64,000 bases of DNA from an uncultured Cedecea sp. (GTDB lineage Bacteria > Pseudomonadota > Gammaproteobacteria > Enterobacterales > Enterobacteriaceae). The stretch lies in NCBI RefSeq assembly GCF_947498825.1, contig NZ_CANMLV010000005.1, forward strand, positions 62,001 to 126,000, given 5' to 3'. Positions within the stretch are counted from its first letter, which is position 1, and every line of letters starts with the position of its first letter. Below the pieces are notes generated by a model. The model was not told the origin of the DNA and did not search any database. It saw nothing but the letters and a program-made list of their open reading frames with translations. Shown in pieces: positions 27,440 through 36,701 of this stretch. The position numbers and the translations under genes were made by a program.

Positions 27440-28779
27440 GTTCTCAGTACCGCAAAGAGTTCAAGTTCGGGCTCACCGAGCATCCCGGGAACATAAAACA
27501 TGCAGGTTCCGCCCTGAAGCATTTCGGCTGCCAAAGGATGGGAGATATCAAGGCTGAAATACTGGTTTTCCAGACGTAGCGGAATAGCGGCCGGAACATG
27601 ACGCAGGGGCACCAGAGGGACACCCACGCGGGAAGAGTTCACTATCCCCCGCACATGATCAGGGCTCCCCACTTTGCACTGGCGTGGAAACTGTTCCTGC
27701 AGCTGTGCCGCAGGCATCGGGGAGCGTACCGACAGGTAATAATCGGCACCTTCACGCAGGCGAGGATCGTGCAGGCGGGTCTGCCAAAAGTGCAGACGTG
27801 GATCATAGTCGAGTTCCAGGGCGACCACGCGTGACGGCAGGCTGGCTTCGAGCAGGTCGCCGAGCAAATCAAATAGCGGCGGAAATACCCTGTTAAGATG
27901 CTCATGCTGCCAGACAGGAATGGCGCTCACCTGATGTTCCAGAGAAAATGTCAGCAGGCTTCCCATCAGGCGGACAAGCTCCGGATACAAACGCTCCGGC
28001 GGGCTTTGTGGATTACGCTGAAACTGGCCGAGGACAGGCTCCGCGCTGTTCAGGGCGTTGAGTAACCAGAACAGGGACACATCGGCCACGGCGAAATCCG
28101 CCATGCGTTCATTGCTCTCACGGCGCATCGACATCAGTCGGGTCAGGCGGGTGCGCAGCTGGGTCATCAGCTGTTCCAGTTGGAGCGACAGCCAGCGACT
28201 TCCCTGGAGGGTCAGAAGCGGAGGAAGAAAGGTCTCGTCAAGTTGCCATATGCCCTGTAGATCCTGTTGCACGCGGGCAACCGGACAGGTCAGGTAATCA
28301 CCGTTGTTCTGGTGAGCAAAGCGCAGCGTCAGCTCCGGCTGGATCACCGCAATCTGACGGGTGTCCTCTCCGAAAGTATTGCGAACATCCCGCCAGCACT
28401 GGCGATAACGCACCGGACGATCGGCGGTTTCATCTGGTTTCAGGCAGTTACCGCCGTTCGACCGCAGCAGTGGCAGAGCCAGCATCACGACCACACCATT
28501 TGATTCAGCACTTTCCAGTGACAGCACCGGGGGCAGGTCGTCAGCATTGTCAGTGTCAATCAGCGTCCCGTCCTGAAAACGGATATGCAGATGGCGGGCC
28601 TGCAAACGGCCCAGTTTCAAAGCGTCAGGTTCGAAGGAGGCCTCAATCACCCCCCAGGGATGACTGAGGCCCAGTCGGGCGATACATTCCGCAGACCAGG
28701 CCGTGTATGCGGCCTGTTGCTGGAAGTGCTGGGGAGAGACCATAATGCCTCTGCCCCATAGCGGTTGTTCCGTTTTCAT
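27436..28779 (-). CDS. tssK: T6SS baseplate protein TssK
   Basis: 447-residue trimeric adaptor joining the baseplate to the membrane complex. It shows the conserved start LWGRGIMVSPQHFQQQAAY and FQRNPQSPPERLYPELVRLM, and the C-terminal half contains YYLSVRSPMPAAQLQEQFPR. AGGAAG precedes the ATG. It begins 18 bases after tssC and overlaps tssL as ATGA. Length and motifs are normal. Confidence 0.94.
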   Translation of the reverse strand: MKTEQPLWGRGIMVSPQHFQQQAAYTAWSAECIARLGLSHPWGVIEASFEPDALKLGRLQARHLHIRFQDGTLIDTDNADDLPPVLSLESAESNGVVVMLALPLLRSNGGNCLKPDETADRPVRYRQCWRDVRNTFGEDTRQIAVIQPELTLRFAHQNNGDYLTCPVARVQQDLQGIWQLDETFLPPLLTLQGSRWLSLQLEQLMTQLRTRLTRLMSMRRESNERMADFAVADVSLFWLLNALNSAEPVLGQFQRNPQSPPERLYPELVRLMGSLLTFSLEHQVSAIPVWQHEHLNRVFPPLFDLLGDLLEASLPSRVVALELDYDPRLHFWQTRLHDPRLREGADYYLSVRSPMPAAQLQEQFPRQCKVGSPDHVRGIVNSSRVGVPLVPLRHVPAAIPLRLENQYFSLDISHPLAAEMLQGGTCMFYVPGMLGEPELELFAVLRT

Positions 28780-28797
28780 CGGCTTCCTGCCTTTAGA

Positions 28798-30333
28798 TTA
28801 TGCTTTCGCCTTTGGCATCTGGGAAACCAGTGACAGGTTGACGTCCATGCCTTCGACCTGGAAATGCGGTACCGCGTACAGCTTCACGCGGAAGAAGCCC
28901 GGGTTATCTTCGATATCTTCCACGGTCACTTTCGCATCACGCAGGGGATGGGAAGCCTGCAGCTCGTCGCCCGGATCGGTCATTTCGGTGACCAGACTGC
29001 GGATCCAGGTGTTCAGCTCCAGTTCCAGCAGGCGACGGTCTTTGGTGGTCCCGATATTTTCACGCTGGATAAGTTTCAGATAATGCGCGATACGGGACAG
29101 CAGGAAGATATACGGCAGACGGGCGTTGATCCGGCTGTTCGCCGTGGCATCGGCGGTGTCATACAGGGCCGGTTTCTGGACGGAGTTCGCCGAGAAAAAG
29201 CACGCATAGTCACGGTTTTTATAGTAAGACAGCGGGATAAAACCGAGGCTGGAAAATTCAAATTCACGCGTTTCTGGGATCATCACTTCTGACGGAATTT
29301 TCACCTGATTACCGGTGCCCAGGTCATAGAGATGGATAGGCAAGTCTTGCACTGCGCCACCCGCCTGCGGACCACGAATTTGTACACACCAACCGTTATT
29401 GATAAAACTGCGCACCATGTTAGCCGCAAAGGAGAACGACGCATTCGTCCACAGGTATTTATTGTGTTCCGAGCCTCTTACCTCCTCAACATAGTTGAAG
29501 CTGCGTACCGGCACGGTATCCGGGCCATAGGGCAGACGGCCTAACACACGCGGCATCACCAGGCCGATATAGCGGGCATCATCTGTTTCACGAAAGGATT
29601 TCCATTTCAGGTATTCCGCCCGGTCAAAATAGTTGCCAATATCTTTAATTGCCGCGACCTCTTCCATGGAGTCTTTCAGGAAGAATTTCGGTCCCGCAGA
29701 GCCGATAAACGGCATATGAGCCGCAGCAGACACTTTAGAAATATTCCGCAACAGCGCCACGTCTTGAGCTGAGGCATCAAACTCGTAAGCGGAAATCAGG
29801 GCTGCGATCGGTTCCCCTCCCGGTGTATCATATTCATCAATATAAGTGTGTTTATACAACCCGCTCTGGGTGGTTTCCGGGCTGTCTTCAAAGTCCTGAA
29901 GCAGGTCGTCTTTCGACAGATCCAGCAGCTCAATTTTGACGTTCTGGCGAAAATCCGTTTTATCGACCAGGGACTTCACGCCACGCCATAAGCTTTCTAT
30001 CGCCTGGAAAGCGTCGTGATGCATAACAGCATCCAGCTGGCGGCTAATCTGGAAATCCAGCTCAGCAATATGGTGGTCGATAAGTGTCTTGTCCAGTTTT
30101 TCAACTTTTGAACCCGATTTTTTCAGGCATTCGAGAAACACCTGCATCCCTGCGGTCAGGCGCTCATCTGCTGTCGCATCCGACATCGCCTGTGCATCCT
30201 GCCAGATATCCAGCGCGCTCAGCTCGGATACCGGGTTCAGGTTAATTTTTTCAAACAAAGAGGCATAGACGCTACCCGCTTGCTCCAGCACCACACTCTC
30301 GCCACCCGCTGTGTTCTCAGTTTTTACAGACAT
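28798..30333 (-). CDS. tssC: T6SS sheath protein TssC (VipB)
   Basis: 511-residue large sheath subunit. It has an N-terminal helical region (the part that ClpV binds in other systems), the block LDFQISRQLDAVMHHDAFQA, and the conserved core YGPDTVPVRSFNYVEE and LWTNASFSFAANMVRSF. The C-terminal stretch ends VNLSLVSQMPKAKA. It follows tssB by 11 bases. The gene is intact even though the ClpV that would disassemble its sheath is truncated here. Confidence 0.96.
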   Translation of the reverse strand: MSVKTENTAGGESVVLEQAGSVYASLFEKINLNPVSELSALDIWQDAQAMSDATADERLTAGMQVFLECLKKSGSKVEKLDKTLIDHHIAELDFQISRQLDAVMHHDAFQAIESLWRGVKSLVDKTDFRQNVKIELLDLSKDDLLQDFEDSPETTQSGLYKHTYIDEYDTPGGEPIAALISAYEFDASAQDVALLRNISKVSAAAHMPFIGSAGPKFFLKDSMEEVAAIKDIGNYFDRAEYLKWKSFRETDDARYIGLVMPRVLGRLPYGPDTVPVRSFNYVEEVRGSEHNKYLWTNASFSFAANMVRSFINNGWCVQIRGPQAGGAVQDLPIHLYDLGTGNQVKIPSEVMIPETREFEFSSLGFIPLSYYKNRDYACFFSANSVQKPALYDTADATANSRINARLPYIFLLSRIAHYLKLIQRENIGTTKDRRLLELELNTWIRSLVTEMTDPGDELQASHPLRDAKVTVEDIEDNPGFFRVKLYAVPHFQVEGMDVNLSLVSQMPKAKA

Positions 30334-30344
30334 CAGTAGTTTCC

Positions 30345-30869
30345 TTATTCATCCGTTAAATCATCGCGATTGTTATGGCTGCTTTGGGCCAGAGCAGACA
30401 GCTCGGATCTGAGTTCTGCGCTTAACGCCGGGTCGAGTAGAATTTTTTCCAGTTCTTTACGGAATTCCTGGTTGTCCAACAGGTTCGCCTTTAAATCACG
30501 CAGCAAATTACGCATGGAAAGCATGGCTCTCAGCTGTGGTATTTGCCGGGAAACCTGTTCAGGAGAAAAATCGCTCATACTCTGGAATGTCAGACTGACA
30601 TTGTTTTCACTATTATCATCTGCAAGGGTATTTTTAACGGCCAGATTTACTTTTGGAGAATATTCGGAAAGAACGGCATCAAAGTTATTTTTATTCACAT
30701 TAATTTTTTTACGCTCTGATAATAATGCCGATTCCTGACCATGACTAAAATCACCGGCAATAAGCAATTTCAGTGGAAGTTCTGTTTTTTTACTTGCCCC
30801 ACCCGTATGTAAATCAAGCTTTAGATTGATACGTGATTTTGGCACTTCGTTCTGGAAACTGTCAGCCAT
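30345..30869 (-). CDS. tssB: T6SS sheath protein TssB (VipA)
   Basis: 174-residue small sheath subunit, first gene of the locus. The family blocks INLKLDLHTGGASKKTELPL, LKLLIAGDFSHGQ and FQSMSDFSPEQVSRQIPQL are visible, and the C-terminal helical tail is normal. It is preceded by a 517-base A+T-rich region that should hold the main T6SS promoter, transcribed divergently from the DUF2501 gene. No specific regulator site was recognised. Confidence 0.95.
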   Translation of the reverse strand: MADSFQNEVPKSRINLKLDLHTGGASKKTELPLKLLIAGDFSHGQESALLSERKKINVNKNNFDAVLSEYSPKVNLAVKNTLADDNSENNVSLTFQSMSDFSPEQVSRQIPQLRAMLSMRNLLRDLKANLLDNQEFRKELEKILLDPALSAELRSELSALAQSSHNNRDDLTDE

Positions 30870-31461
30870 GTCATAATCCTTTATTTTATCGCTGTATATA
30901 TTTTCCGTACTTCAGCTTTCGAAAATCATAATAGAACAAGGATATTAAAAAAATCAAATTTATAAACAATTAAAACAATCAATTTGTATAAATAAAATTT
31001 TCAACTAAAAAACAATAACAAAACCTGCTCTCACACAAATCATAAGCATAGAGAAATAATATATCCACCATAAGATATTTTATATTTTATTGATATCAAA
31101 TCCCTGCCACAGAAAATTAGCACCCTTATTTAATAAGATAAACGTCATGAAATATACCCCCTAAATAATATGACTTGTTTATAGCATGAAGGATATCGAA
31201 AATAAGTTTATATATTCCAATAGCAAGTATTGAATTTGCAGTCAGGAAACAGGGCAAACAGAACTGACTTTGACATGGCTTGTTTTTCCGCTCCCGCCTC
31301 TCAACTCTATTTACAATCTTCATGAGGAGGGGGCATTCTCAGTAACAGGCAGAGAAATCTGATTTTTCTGCTGTTTACATTCACTTATGAACTATCTTCC
31401 TGAATCCGGTACTAAGTTGCTAATACAGAATACAGACAGAGTTAAGTACAGAGGCAGCACA
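30870..31461. promoter_or_regulatory. A+T-rich divergent promoter region, tssB and DUF2501 gene
   Basis: About 590 bases, very A+T-rich between 30900 and 31250, between divergent tssB (minus) and the DUF2501 gene (plus). No open frame has a credible ribosome site. The composition would suit H-NS silencing, as is common for T6SS promoters. I could not pick confident -35/-10 boxes. Confidence 0.5.
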
Positions 31462-31968
31462 ATGCAAAAAATGACCAAATCTTTATGTTCCATCGGCTGG
31501 GCTATCTACCTGTTAAGCGGTACAGCCCAGGCTGCAGGCTGGCAAGATAAACTCAGTGGTGCCGCTACCGATCTGTTAGGCAATGCTTCAGGCAGTAATA
31601 CCACCAGTACGACCGATGGGGGGCTTTCTCTTGGTACCATCACCCAACTACTTGGTGGTGGTAATAATGCCGTTGCCTCTGGCACTATGACTAACGCAAC
31701 AGGTGTGCTGGAATACTGCGCCAAAAATAAAATTGTTAACAATGTAAACAACTTAACTGACAGCCTACAGTCCAAGCTAGGCCTGAACAATAATGCCAGT
31801 CAGTCTAAAGACACGAACTACCTACAGGGAGTTGCCGGGTTATTGAATACAGGCAGTAACCAAAAACTGGATCTCAATGCACTCGGGGAGACCGACCTGG
31901 GTAAACAGTTAAAAACCAAAGCCTGTAATGTGGTTCTGGACCAGGGAAAATCCTATCTCGGTCTCTAA
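31462..31968 (+). CDS. Secreted DUF2501 (YjjA-like) protein
   Basis: 168-residue exported protein of unknown function. The signal peptide covers about residues 1-25 (SIGWAIYLLSGTAQAAG). The mature part is rich in Ser, Asn, Gly and Leu, with two Cys (EYCAKNKIV, KTKACNVVL) that could form a disulfide. The pattern LEYCAKNKIVNN-x-N-LTDSL and the C-terminal VLDQGKSYLGL fit DUF2501, represented by E. coli YjjA. The frame extends to 31387, but the ATG at 31462 with AGAGG upstream gives a proper signal peptide. It is divergent from the T6SS; no functional link is shown. Confidence 0.8.
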   Translation: MQKMTKSLCSIGWAIYLLSGTAQAAGWQDKLSGAATDLLGNASGSNTTSTTDGGLSLGTITQLLGGGNNAVASGTMTNATGVLEYCAKNKIVNNVNNLTDSLQSKLGLNNNASQSKDTNYLQGVAGLLNTGSNQKLDLNALGETDLGKQLKTKACNVVLDQGKSYLGL

Positions 31969-31990
31969 TATATACGTCGAATCAAATAGA

Positions 31991-32117
31991 TATACCCGTC
32001 ATACTTCAAGTTGCGTCGATGTTACCTGCGTCCAGCCCGCCGAATCACAGAGTTTATCTATGCTCATCGACGGGCTGAACTGAAAGCCCAGGAGCAACTC
32101 GAATTATTTTGGGTATA
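31991..32117. repeat. Palindromic repeat copy E (long form)
   Basis: About 127 bases starting TATACCCGTCATACTTCAAG and ending GAATTATTTTGGGTATAA. It is a near copy of repeat C in reverse orientation, including GTGATTCGGC/GCCGAATCAC and the CCCGTCGATGA segment. It lies downstream of the DUF2501 gene. The rest of 31969-32364 contains only the promoter of the carbohydrate cluster. Confidence 0.9.
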
Positions 32118-32312
32118 AACAGTGTGATTCGACGGCATAAACACCGTTAACACTTCATACAGTGGACGTACGGATATCACACTCTGCTGAGCTACTGGCT
32201 TCAGCATGATTTCAAATCTTTACCTCTATCGCAGCCCCTCATTCTGACGATTCAATGCCAGCATTGATAGCGGGTTGCAACATCGTCAGCTTCCGCACAC
32301 TTATTTTTTACA

Positions 32313-32335
32313 TTTTGTGGTATCACTACCAAAAG
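32313..32335. promoter_or_regulatory. Possible operator before the carbohydrate cluster
   Basis: TGGTATCACTACCA (32318-32331) is an inverted repeat TGGTA-N4-TACCA within a slightly longer imperfect palindrome (TTTTGTGG...CCAAAAG). It lies 34 bases before the first gene start. The form suits a GntR- or LacI-type repressor, but no regulator gene is next to it. Confidence 0.45.
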
Positions 32336-32364
32336 ATAAAATAAATGATAACAGGGTTTAATAA

Positions 32365-34032
32365 ATGTGGCAGACGCGCGCACTGGAACTAAACAATCAA
32401 GCGTACTGGAACTGGGATAAAGCTTGTAAACTAATAGAATATGCCGTTTCCTATGAGTTCAACACCATTATTGTCGGACAGGCGGACTTGTTCAACAAAC
32501 TGGTCTCTCCCAAGGGTTATACTCCTCATAATTACAATGATTATATTTCCAGTCAGCAGCGTGCACGTTGCGTTTACCTGAATCGACTTGCTAAGCGCTG
32601 TCAGAGCAAAGGGCTACGTTTTTATCTGCAAGCGAAGGAATTAAGTTTTCCTACAGATTTGCTGTGCGCTCATCCCTATCTCTTCGATGCCGAAAGAGGG
32701 GTGCGGTTCGATGCAGACTTTTGGTGTCGTTATCTTGCAGATAAAGTCTCGCTTATTTGCCAGCAAATTCCTTCTTTGAGTGGCCTTCTGGTCGCTATTT
32801 CCAATACTGATGGTCTGCTTCCTGTATCGCGCCCCAACTGGGAGTTATCCGGGGACAATTACGATAAAGTCAGCGATGCCCGAAGCCTGTCGCTCTATAG
32901 CCGCTGTTTCGCCGCTCTTGCAAAAGCGCTGGAGAATGAAAGCAAACATCTGGTTCTTCGGGTTTTCCCTGCCGGAAATCATGACCTCGATAATGTGCTC
33001 GACGCTATTCGTCCACTCCCTGAGAACGTGGGCGTCTCAATAAAAGTGACACCAGAACGTTTCTGGCCCTCTTTTCCTAATAACCCGGCGTTGCTGGCTG
33101 TGAATGACCGGGAAGTTTGGGTGGATTTAGATTTGGTGGGTGAAGAAGTGGGTTGGGGTATTTTTCCTTATCTACGGATTAACGAGTTGCAGGGACGCCT
33201 GTTGTGGTGTCGTAGTAATCCTGCAATACGTGGTGCAGTTTGTAAAACCAGTTGGGAAGGCGTTGATAACCACTGGGTAATGGGAACATTGAGTGAATGT
33301 AATCTGTTTGCTTGCAGCCGTATGTTACGCGGTAATCATCCCGCACTCACACAGTCTCAGTTACTTATGCTCTGGCTTGATGAAAGCTATGGCTGGCGTC
33401 CTGAACCCGGAACATTTGCTGAGTTTAGTACGCTGATGGAACAAGCCGGGCAAGTGTTATACCAGGCTATCTATGTACGTGACCATGTCTTCCATCGTCA
33501 CAGTCAAGTGCCGGAAAGTTATGGTCAGGCAGTATGGAGTCTCTACGGACAGCTAAACCGTAATCACTGGTTACCAGGTTCCGGGCGCGATATCACTTTT
33601 AGCGCTAAAGACGTTGAGCGTTCAGCCTCTTGCCTCGCGCTTATTGCGACTGAAAAAGATGAGACTCGCAACAGTATCGCTATCTTGCATAAACAGGCTC
33701 TGTTTTTTGCAGAAACAGCGCAGTTTCCCTGGGCTTTAAAGCAGCGCTGGCTGGAAGAGTGGCAGGGATTTGCGCTCTACTGCCAACTATTTCTGCATGC
33801 TCAGAAGGCATTTTTTACGCTGCATTTTGCCCGAGAGGTTGAGAATAGCTGGAGTATGCGTGAAATCAGTCTGATTAATATTCAGGAGCTGTACCGCTGC
33901 GCTGCTGAAATGGACGATTACTGTTCCCGACATGCGGATGCTTCCCCAGGCTTACATGTTCTGTTCGATGTCTCGCGGGTGATGGCTCTGGCGGATAGTT
34001 TCAGTGAAGAGCTCCGGGGATTGAAAGAATAG
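32365..34032 (+). CDS. Uncharacterised carbohydrate-cluster protein, possible TIM-barrel hydrolase
   Basis: 555 residues, no signal peptide or membrane segment, so cytoplasmic. I do not recognise the family with certainty. The order of strands and helices (NTIIVGQADLF, LRFYLQAKELSF, LSGLLVAISNTDGLL, HLVLRVFPAG, VGVSIKVTPERFW, EVWVDLDLVGEEVGWG, IRGAVCKTSWEG) looks like an eight-stranded barrel with acidic residues at strand ends, reminiscent of alpha-glucuronidase or hexosaminidase barrels. The C-terminal third is helical and Trp-rich. The ribosome site is weak (AGGG). Its neighbours (GH105 hydrolase, PTS) suggest action on an imported phosphorylated uronic-acid oligosaccharide; this is inference. 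Confidence 0.5.
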   Translation: MWQTRALELNNQAYWNWDKACKLIEYAVSYEFNTIIVGQADLFNKLVSPKGYTPHNYNDYISSQQRARCVYLNRLAKRCQSKGLRFYLQAKELSFPTDLLCAHPYLFDAERGVRFDADFWCRYLADKVSLICQQIPSLSGLLVAISNTDGLLPVSRPNWELSGDNYDKVSDARSLSLYSRCFAALAKALENESKHLVLRVFPAGNHDLDNVLDAIRPLPENVGVSIKVTPERFWPSFPNNPALLAVNDREVWVDLDLVGEEVGWGIFPYLRINELQGRLLWCRSNPAIRGAVCKTSWEGVDNHWVMGTLSECNLFACSRMLRGNHPALTQSQLLMLWLDESYGWRPEPGTFAEFSTLMEQAGQVLYQAIYVRDHVFHRHSQVPESYGQAVWSLYGQLNRNHWLPGSGRDITFSAKDVERSASCLALIATEKDETRNSIAILHKQALFFAETAQFPWALKQRWLEEWQGFALYCQLFLHAQKAFFTLHFAREVENSWSMREISLINIQELYRCAAEMDDYCSRHADASPGLHVLFDVSRVMALADSFSEELRGLKE

Positions 34033-34062
34033 CCGTTTCACGCATAACCAGCAGAACGCGAT

Positions 34063-34088
34063 TTTGGTGTGATATAAATCACACCAAA
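34063..34088. promoter_or_regulatory. CRP site, near-ideal
   Basis: TGTGATATAAATCACA at 34068-34083 matches the CRP consensus TGTGA-N6-TCACA exactly, within a perfect palindrome of 26 bases. It lies 31 bases after the first cluster gene and about 220 bases before the second, so the last four genes should have a cAMP-CRP-activated promoter. Confidence 0.85.
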
Positions 34089-34108
34089 TTTCTTAGCCTG
34101 AAATTTTT

Positions 34109-34124
34109 TGTGATGCGCTTCGCA
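34109..34124. promoter_or_regulatory. Second CRP-like site
   Basis: TGTGATGCGCTTCGCA fits TGTGA-N6-TCGCA, one mismatch from the CRP core, 41 bases downstream of the first site. The spacing (close to four helical turns) puts both sites on about the same DNA face. Confidence 0.55.
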
Positions 34125-34304
34125 ATGATATTTTTGCTGCACGCCAAAAGTTTGATGGAAATCACGTTACAAGTCCCCCTCCCTCCTGCTTTGTGAGATG
34201 CCATCCATATCTCACGAATACCTTTAATCCACTGCTCGACGGATATAACAAAGCGATTGATGATACGCGCTGAATAAATCTGTCCTGCAGGAGATAAAGA
34301 AAAT

Positions 34305-36701
34305 ATGTCACAAGGTGACTGGCAATTAGCACAGGGCGAGGCGCTGACGCGTTTTCTCTTCTCAGCGGCCACAATGCAGCGTTTTGCTGAGTTTTATACC
34401 GGTGAAATCACCGATCCTGCTATAGATTATCACTTTCGTAACGGGGCGGGCCCACAGAATGAGTCTTTCTGTCGTCGTGTGTTTCGACAAACACATGCCC
34501 TGCGTATTATCGAACCGACCCAGGCTCCAGCCTGCGAGGAAATGACGCTTCCCGGCCCCAATCATTCTGTTTCCTTTTCTGATTTCTCTCATCTGGCGTT
34601 TCACGCCCAACGCTGGCTGAAAGTCGATTTGTTTGCCCCTGCCGACGGCGAATTTCGTTTTCGTCTGGGTACCTGTGGTGGGGTGCGAATTTGGCATACG
34701 CAAAACCAAATAGCCTGTTTTACCCCCTTTACCCGAAATACCATGCAGTACTGCGAGATGGCACTTCCACTGAACGCGGGCAAAAACAGTCTACTGATAC
34801 ACCTTGATGAACTGTTTGAACGAGACACAATATTTTCCCTGAGCATGGTTTACCTGGACGCACTGACACTGGGTGTCGGGTTGCCCGGTATTGAGGGGCA
34901 ATCTGCTGACGCATTAATTCAGTTTGTCAGTGGCTTACGCCCGGAACTGTCTGTTTTTAACCACGCTGTACGCATTCACTGTAATGTTCCAACTCTGGAT
35001 GATACGACCCTACGTGGAGAGATCCGGGGTATGGGCAACGACAACTTTCAGGCGCAATTCATTGATTTCGGTAAGCTCAATCCCGGGGAGCGAGAATTAA
35101 CCCTCCAGCTACCACAGACGATCGGAGAGGCACACTATCAGTTACGCCTGACGCTGCAACGCGGCGCAGAATTACTGACCCGCAGCATTGGCATCAATAT
35201 CATGCCAGAAATCCCGACGGTAACGACGGCAGAGACACTGGCCGGACGCAAGCTGGAATCTCTGCGCTATACCGCTGCCCACGGCATGGATAGAACCTGT
35301 CGCTTACTGGCGATGATGCACCTTCATGAATACGGTCCACAGTGTGAAAGCTTACTGAACAGTACACTGCAACGGATCAGCGCCCGCGAAGACTGCTCTG
35401 ATTTCTCGTTGGTACCATTACTGTGGATTTGGCGTTATCACCAGGGGGAACATTTTCCTGCACCACTGTGGCGTCGGGTAAAATCTACGGTACTGGGATA
35501 CCGTTACTGGCTGGACGAATTAGGCTGTGACGTAATGTGGTTCTGGAGTGAGAATCACGCCCTGTGTTTTCATACCGCGCAATATCTGGCAGGACAATGC
35601 TTCCCCGATGAGCGTTTTATTGCCTCCGGTCGTTATGGCCGACAACAACAAGCGATTGCCGAAACTCGACTGTTGCAGTGGTTTGATGCTGTGGAAGAAC
35701 ATGGCTTCGTCGAGTGGAACTCTGCTCCCTATTATCCAGTGGACTACATTGGGCTGTTCGCGCTCTGGCAAATGGCCGAGAGTGAAATCCTACGCACACG
35801 AGCAGGTCAGTGTATAGACCGATTGATGTTACTGAGTGCCTTACATTATCAACAGGGTATTGCAGCAGGCACTATGGGGCGGGTGTATGAAAAAGAGTTA
35901 CTGGCAGGAAGTCTGACAGAACTGTCAGCCTATGGCGCCGTCGCCTGGGGCAAGGGTAGCTATAATCGCAAATGCGCTTCGTTGCCAATGTTCTGTGCCA
36001 GCGATTATGTCCCTTCGGCCGTAACCCAACAGTATGCCGATATGGATACAGGAGAACTCACTGCATGGTACCGCTGTGGTGGCGGTAACATCGTGGTGTG
36101 GAAAGCCCCTGAGGTTATCTTATCTTCATGTGTCGACCATCTCACGGATTTGCCTGGCCATCAGCAACATCTGATCGATCTGCAGTTCGCTTCATGTGCG
36201 GAAGCCCGAATCTGGATTAACCATCCGGGAGAAGATGAACCGGGAGGCGAAAAGCGTCCTTCATTCTGGGCTGGCAATGGCACGATGCCCAAAGTTGAGC
36301 AACGAGAAAATCGTCTGTTAGCACAATGGAATATTGACGATAAAGATGCCCTGCCTTGGACCCATATTCATCTTCCCGTCCACGCCTTTGACCAAGTGAT
36401 TAATACCGACTGTACACGTCTGGTTCGGGCAGGTAACGCTTTTGCCCTTATTCTCTGCTCTGTTCCCCTGCACAGCATCGAAAAAGGATTAACCGCGGGA
36501 AGAGAGTGCCGGGCGATGGGACGGCAACCTCGCTGGTATATCGAGGTCGGCTATGGCGACGATCAGGCTTTCGCCACCTTCGCTTCATATGCAATGACAC
36601 TTGTACTTGATACGCATTTTTCGCTGGCGGATAACGCGCCTTGTTTCCCACAACTTGACGGCAGTGGGCCACTGATTCTCATCAATGGGGTTCAGGCATG
36701 A
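34305..36701 (+). CDS. Uncharacterised 798-residue protein, probable carbohydrate-active enzyme
   Basis: No signal peptide, so cytoplasmic. The N-terminal third (about 1-300) looks like beta-sandwich domains (WLKVDLFAPADGEFRFRLG, NTMQYCEMALPLNAGKNSLL). The middle (about 310-560) is helical with a striking block MWFWSENHALCFHTAQYLAG, then RLLQWFDAVEEHGFVEWNS and APYYPVDYIGLFALW, as in alpha/alpha-toroid lyases and hydrolases. The last third is beta-rich. The layout recalls heparinase II/III-type lyases, but I cannot name a family. The start is supported by AGGAGA about 10 bases before the ATG. The stop overlaps the next start as ATGA, so it is made together with the uronyl hydrolase. Confidence 0.6.
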   Translation: MSQGDWQLAQGEALTRFLFSAATMQRFAEFYTGEITDPAIDYHFRNGAGPQNESFCRRVFRQTHALRIIEPTQAPACEEMTLPGPNHSVSFSDFSHLAFHAQRWLKVDLFAPADGEFRFRLGTCGGVRIWHTQNQIACFTPFTRNTMQYCEMALPLNAGKNSLLIHLDELFERDTIFSLSMVYLDALTLGVGLPGIEGQSADALIQFVSGLRPELSVFNHAVRIHCNVPTLDDTTLRGEIRGMGNDNFQAQFIDFGKLNPGERELTLQLPQTIGEAHYQLRLTLQRGAELLTRSIGINIMPEIPTVTTAETLAGRKLESLRYTAAHGMDRTCRLLAMMHLHEYGPQCESLLNSTLQRISAREDCSDFSLVPLLWIWRYHQGEHFPAPLWRRVKSTVLGYRYWLDELGCDVMWFWSENHALCFHTAQYLAGQCFPDERFIASGRYGRQQQAIAETRLLQWFDAVEEHGFVEWNSAPYYPVDYIGLFALWQMAESEILRTRAGQCIDRLMLLSALHYQQGIAAGTMGRVYEKELLAGSLTELSAYGAVAWGKGSYNRKCASLPMFCASDYVPSAVTQQYADMDTGELTAWYRCGGGNIVVWKAPEVILSSCVDHLTDLPGHQQHLIDLQFASCAEARIWINHPGEDEPGGEKRPSFWAGNGTMPKVEQRENRLLAQWNIDDKDALPWTHIHLPVHAFDQVINTDCTRLVRAGNAFALILCSVPLHSIEKGLTAGRECRAMGRQPRWYIEVGYGDDQAFATFASYAMTLVLDTHFSLADNAPCFPQLDGSGPLILINGVQA

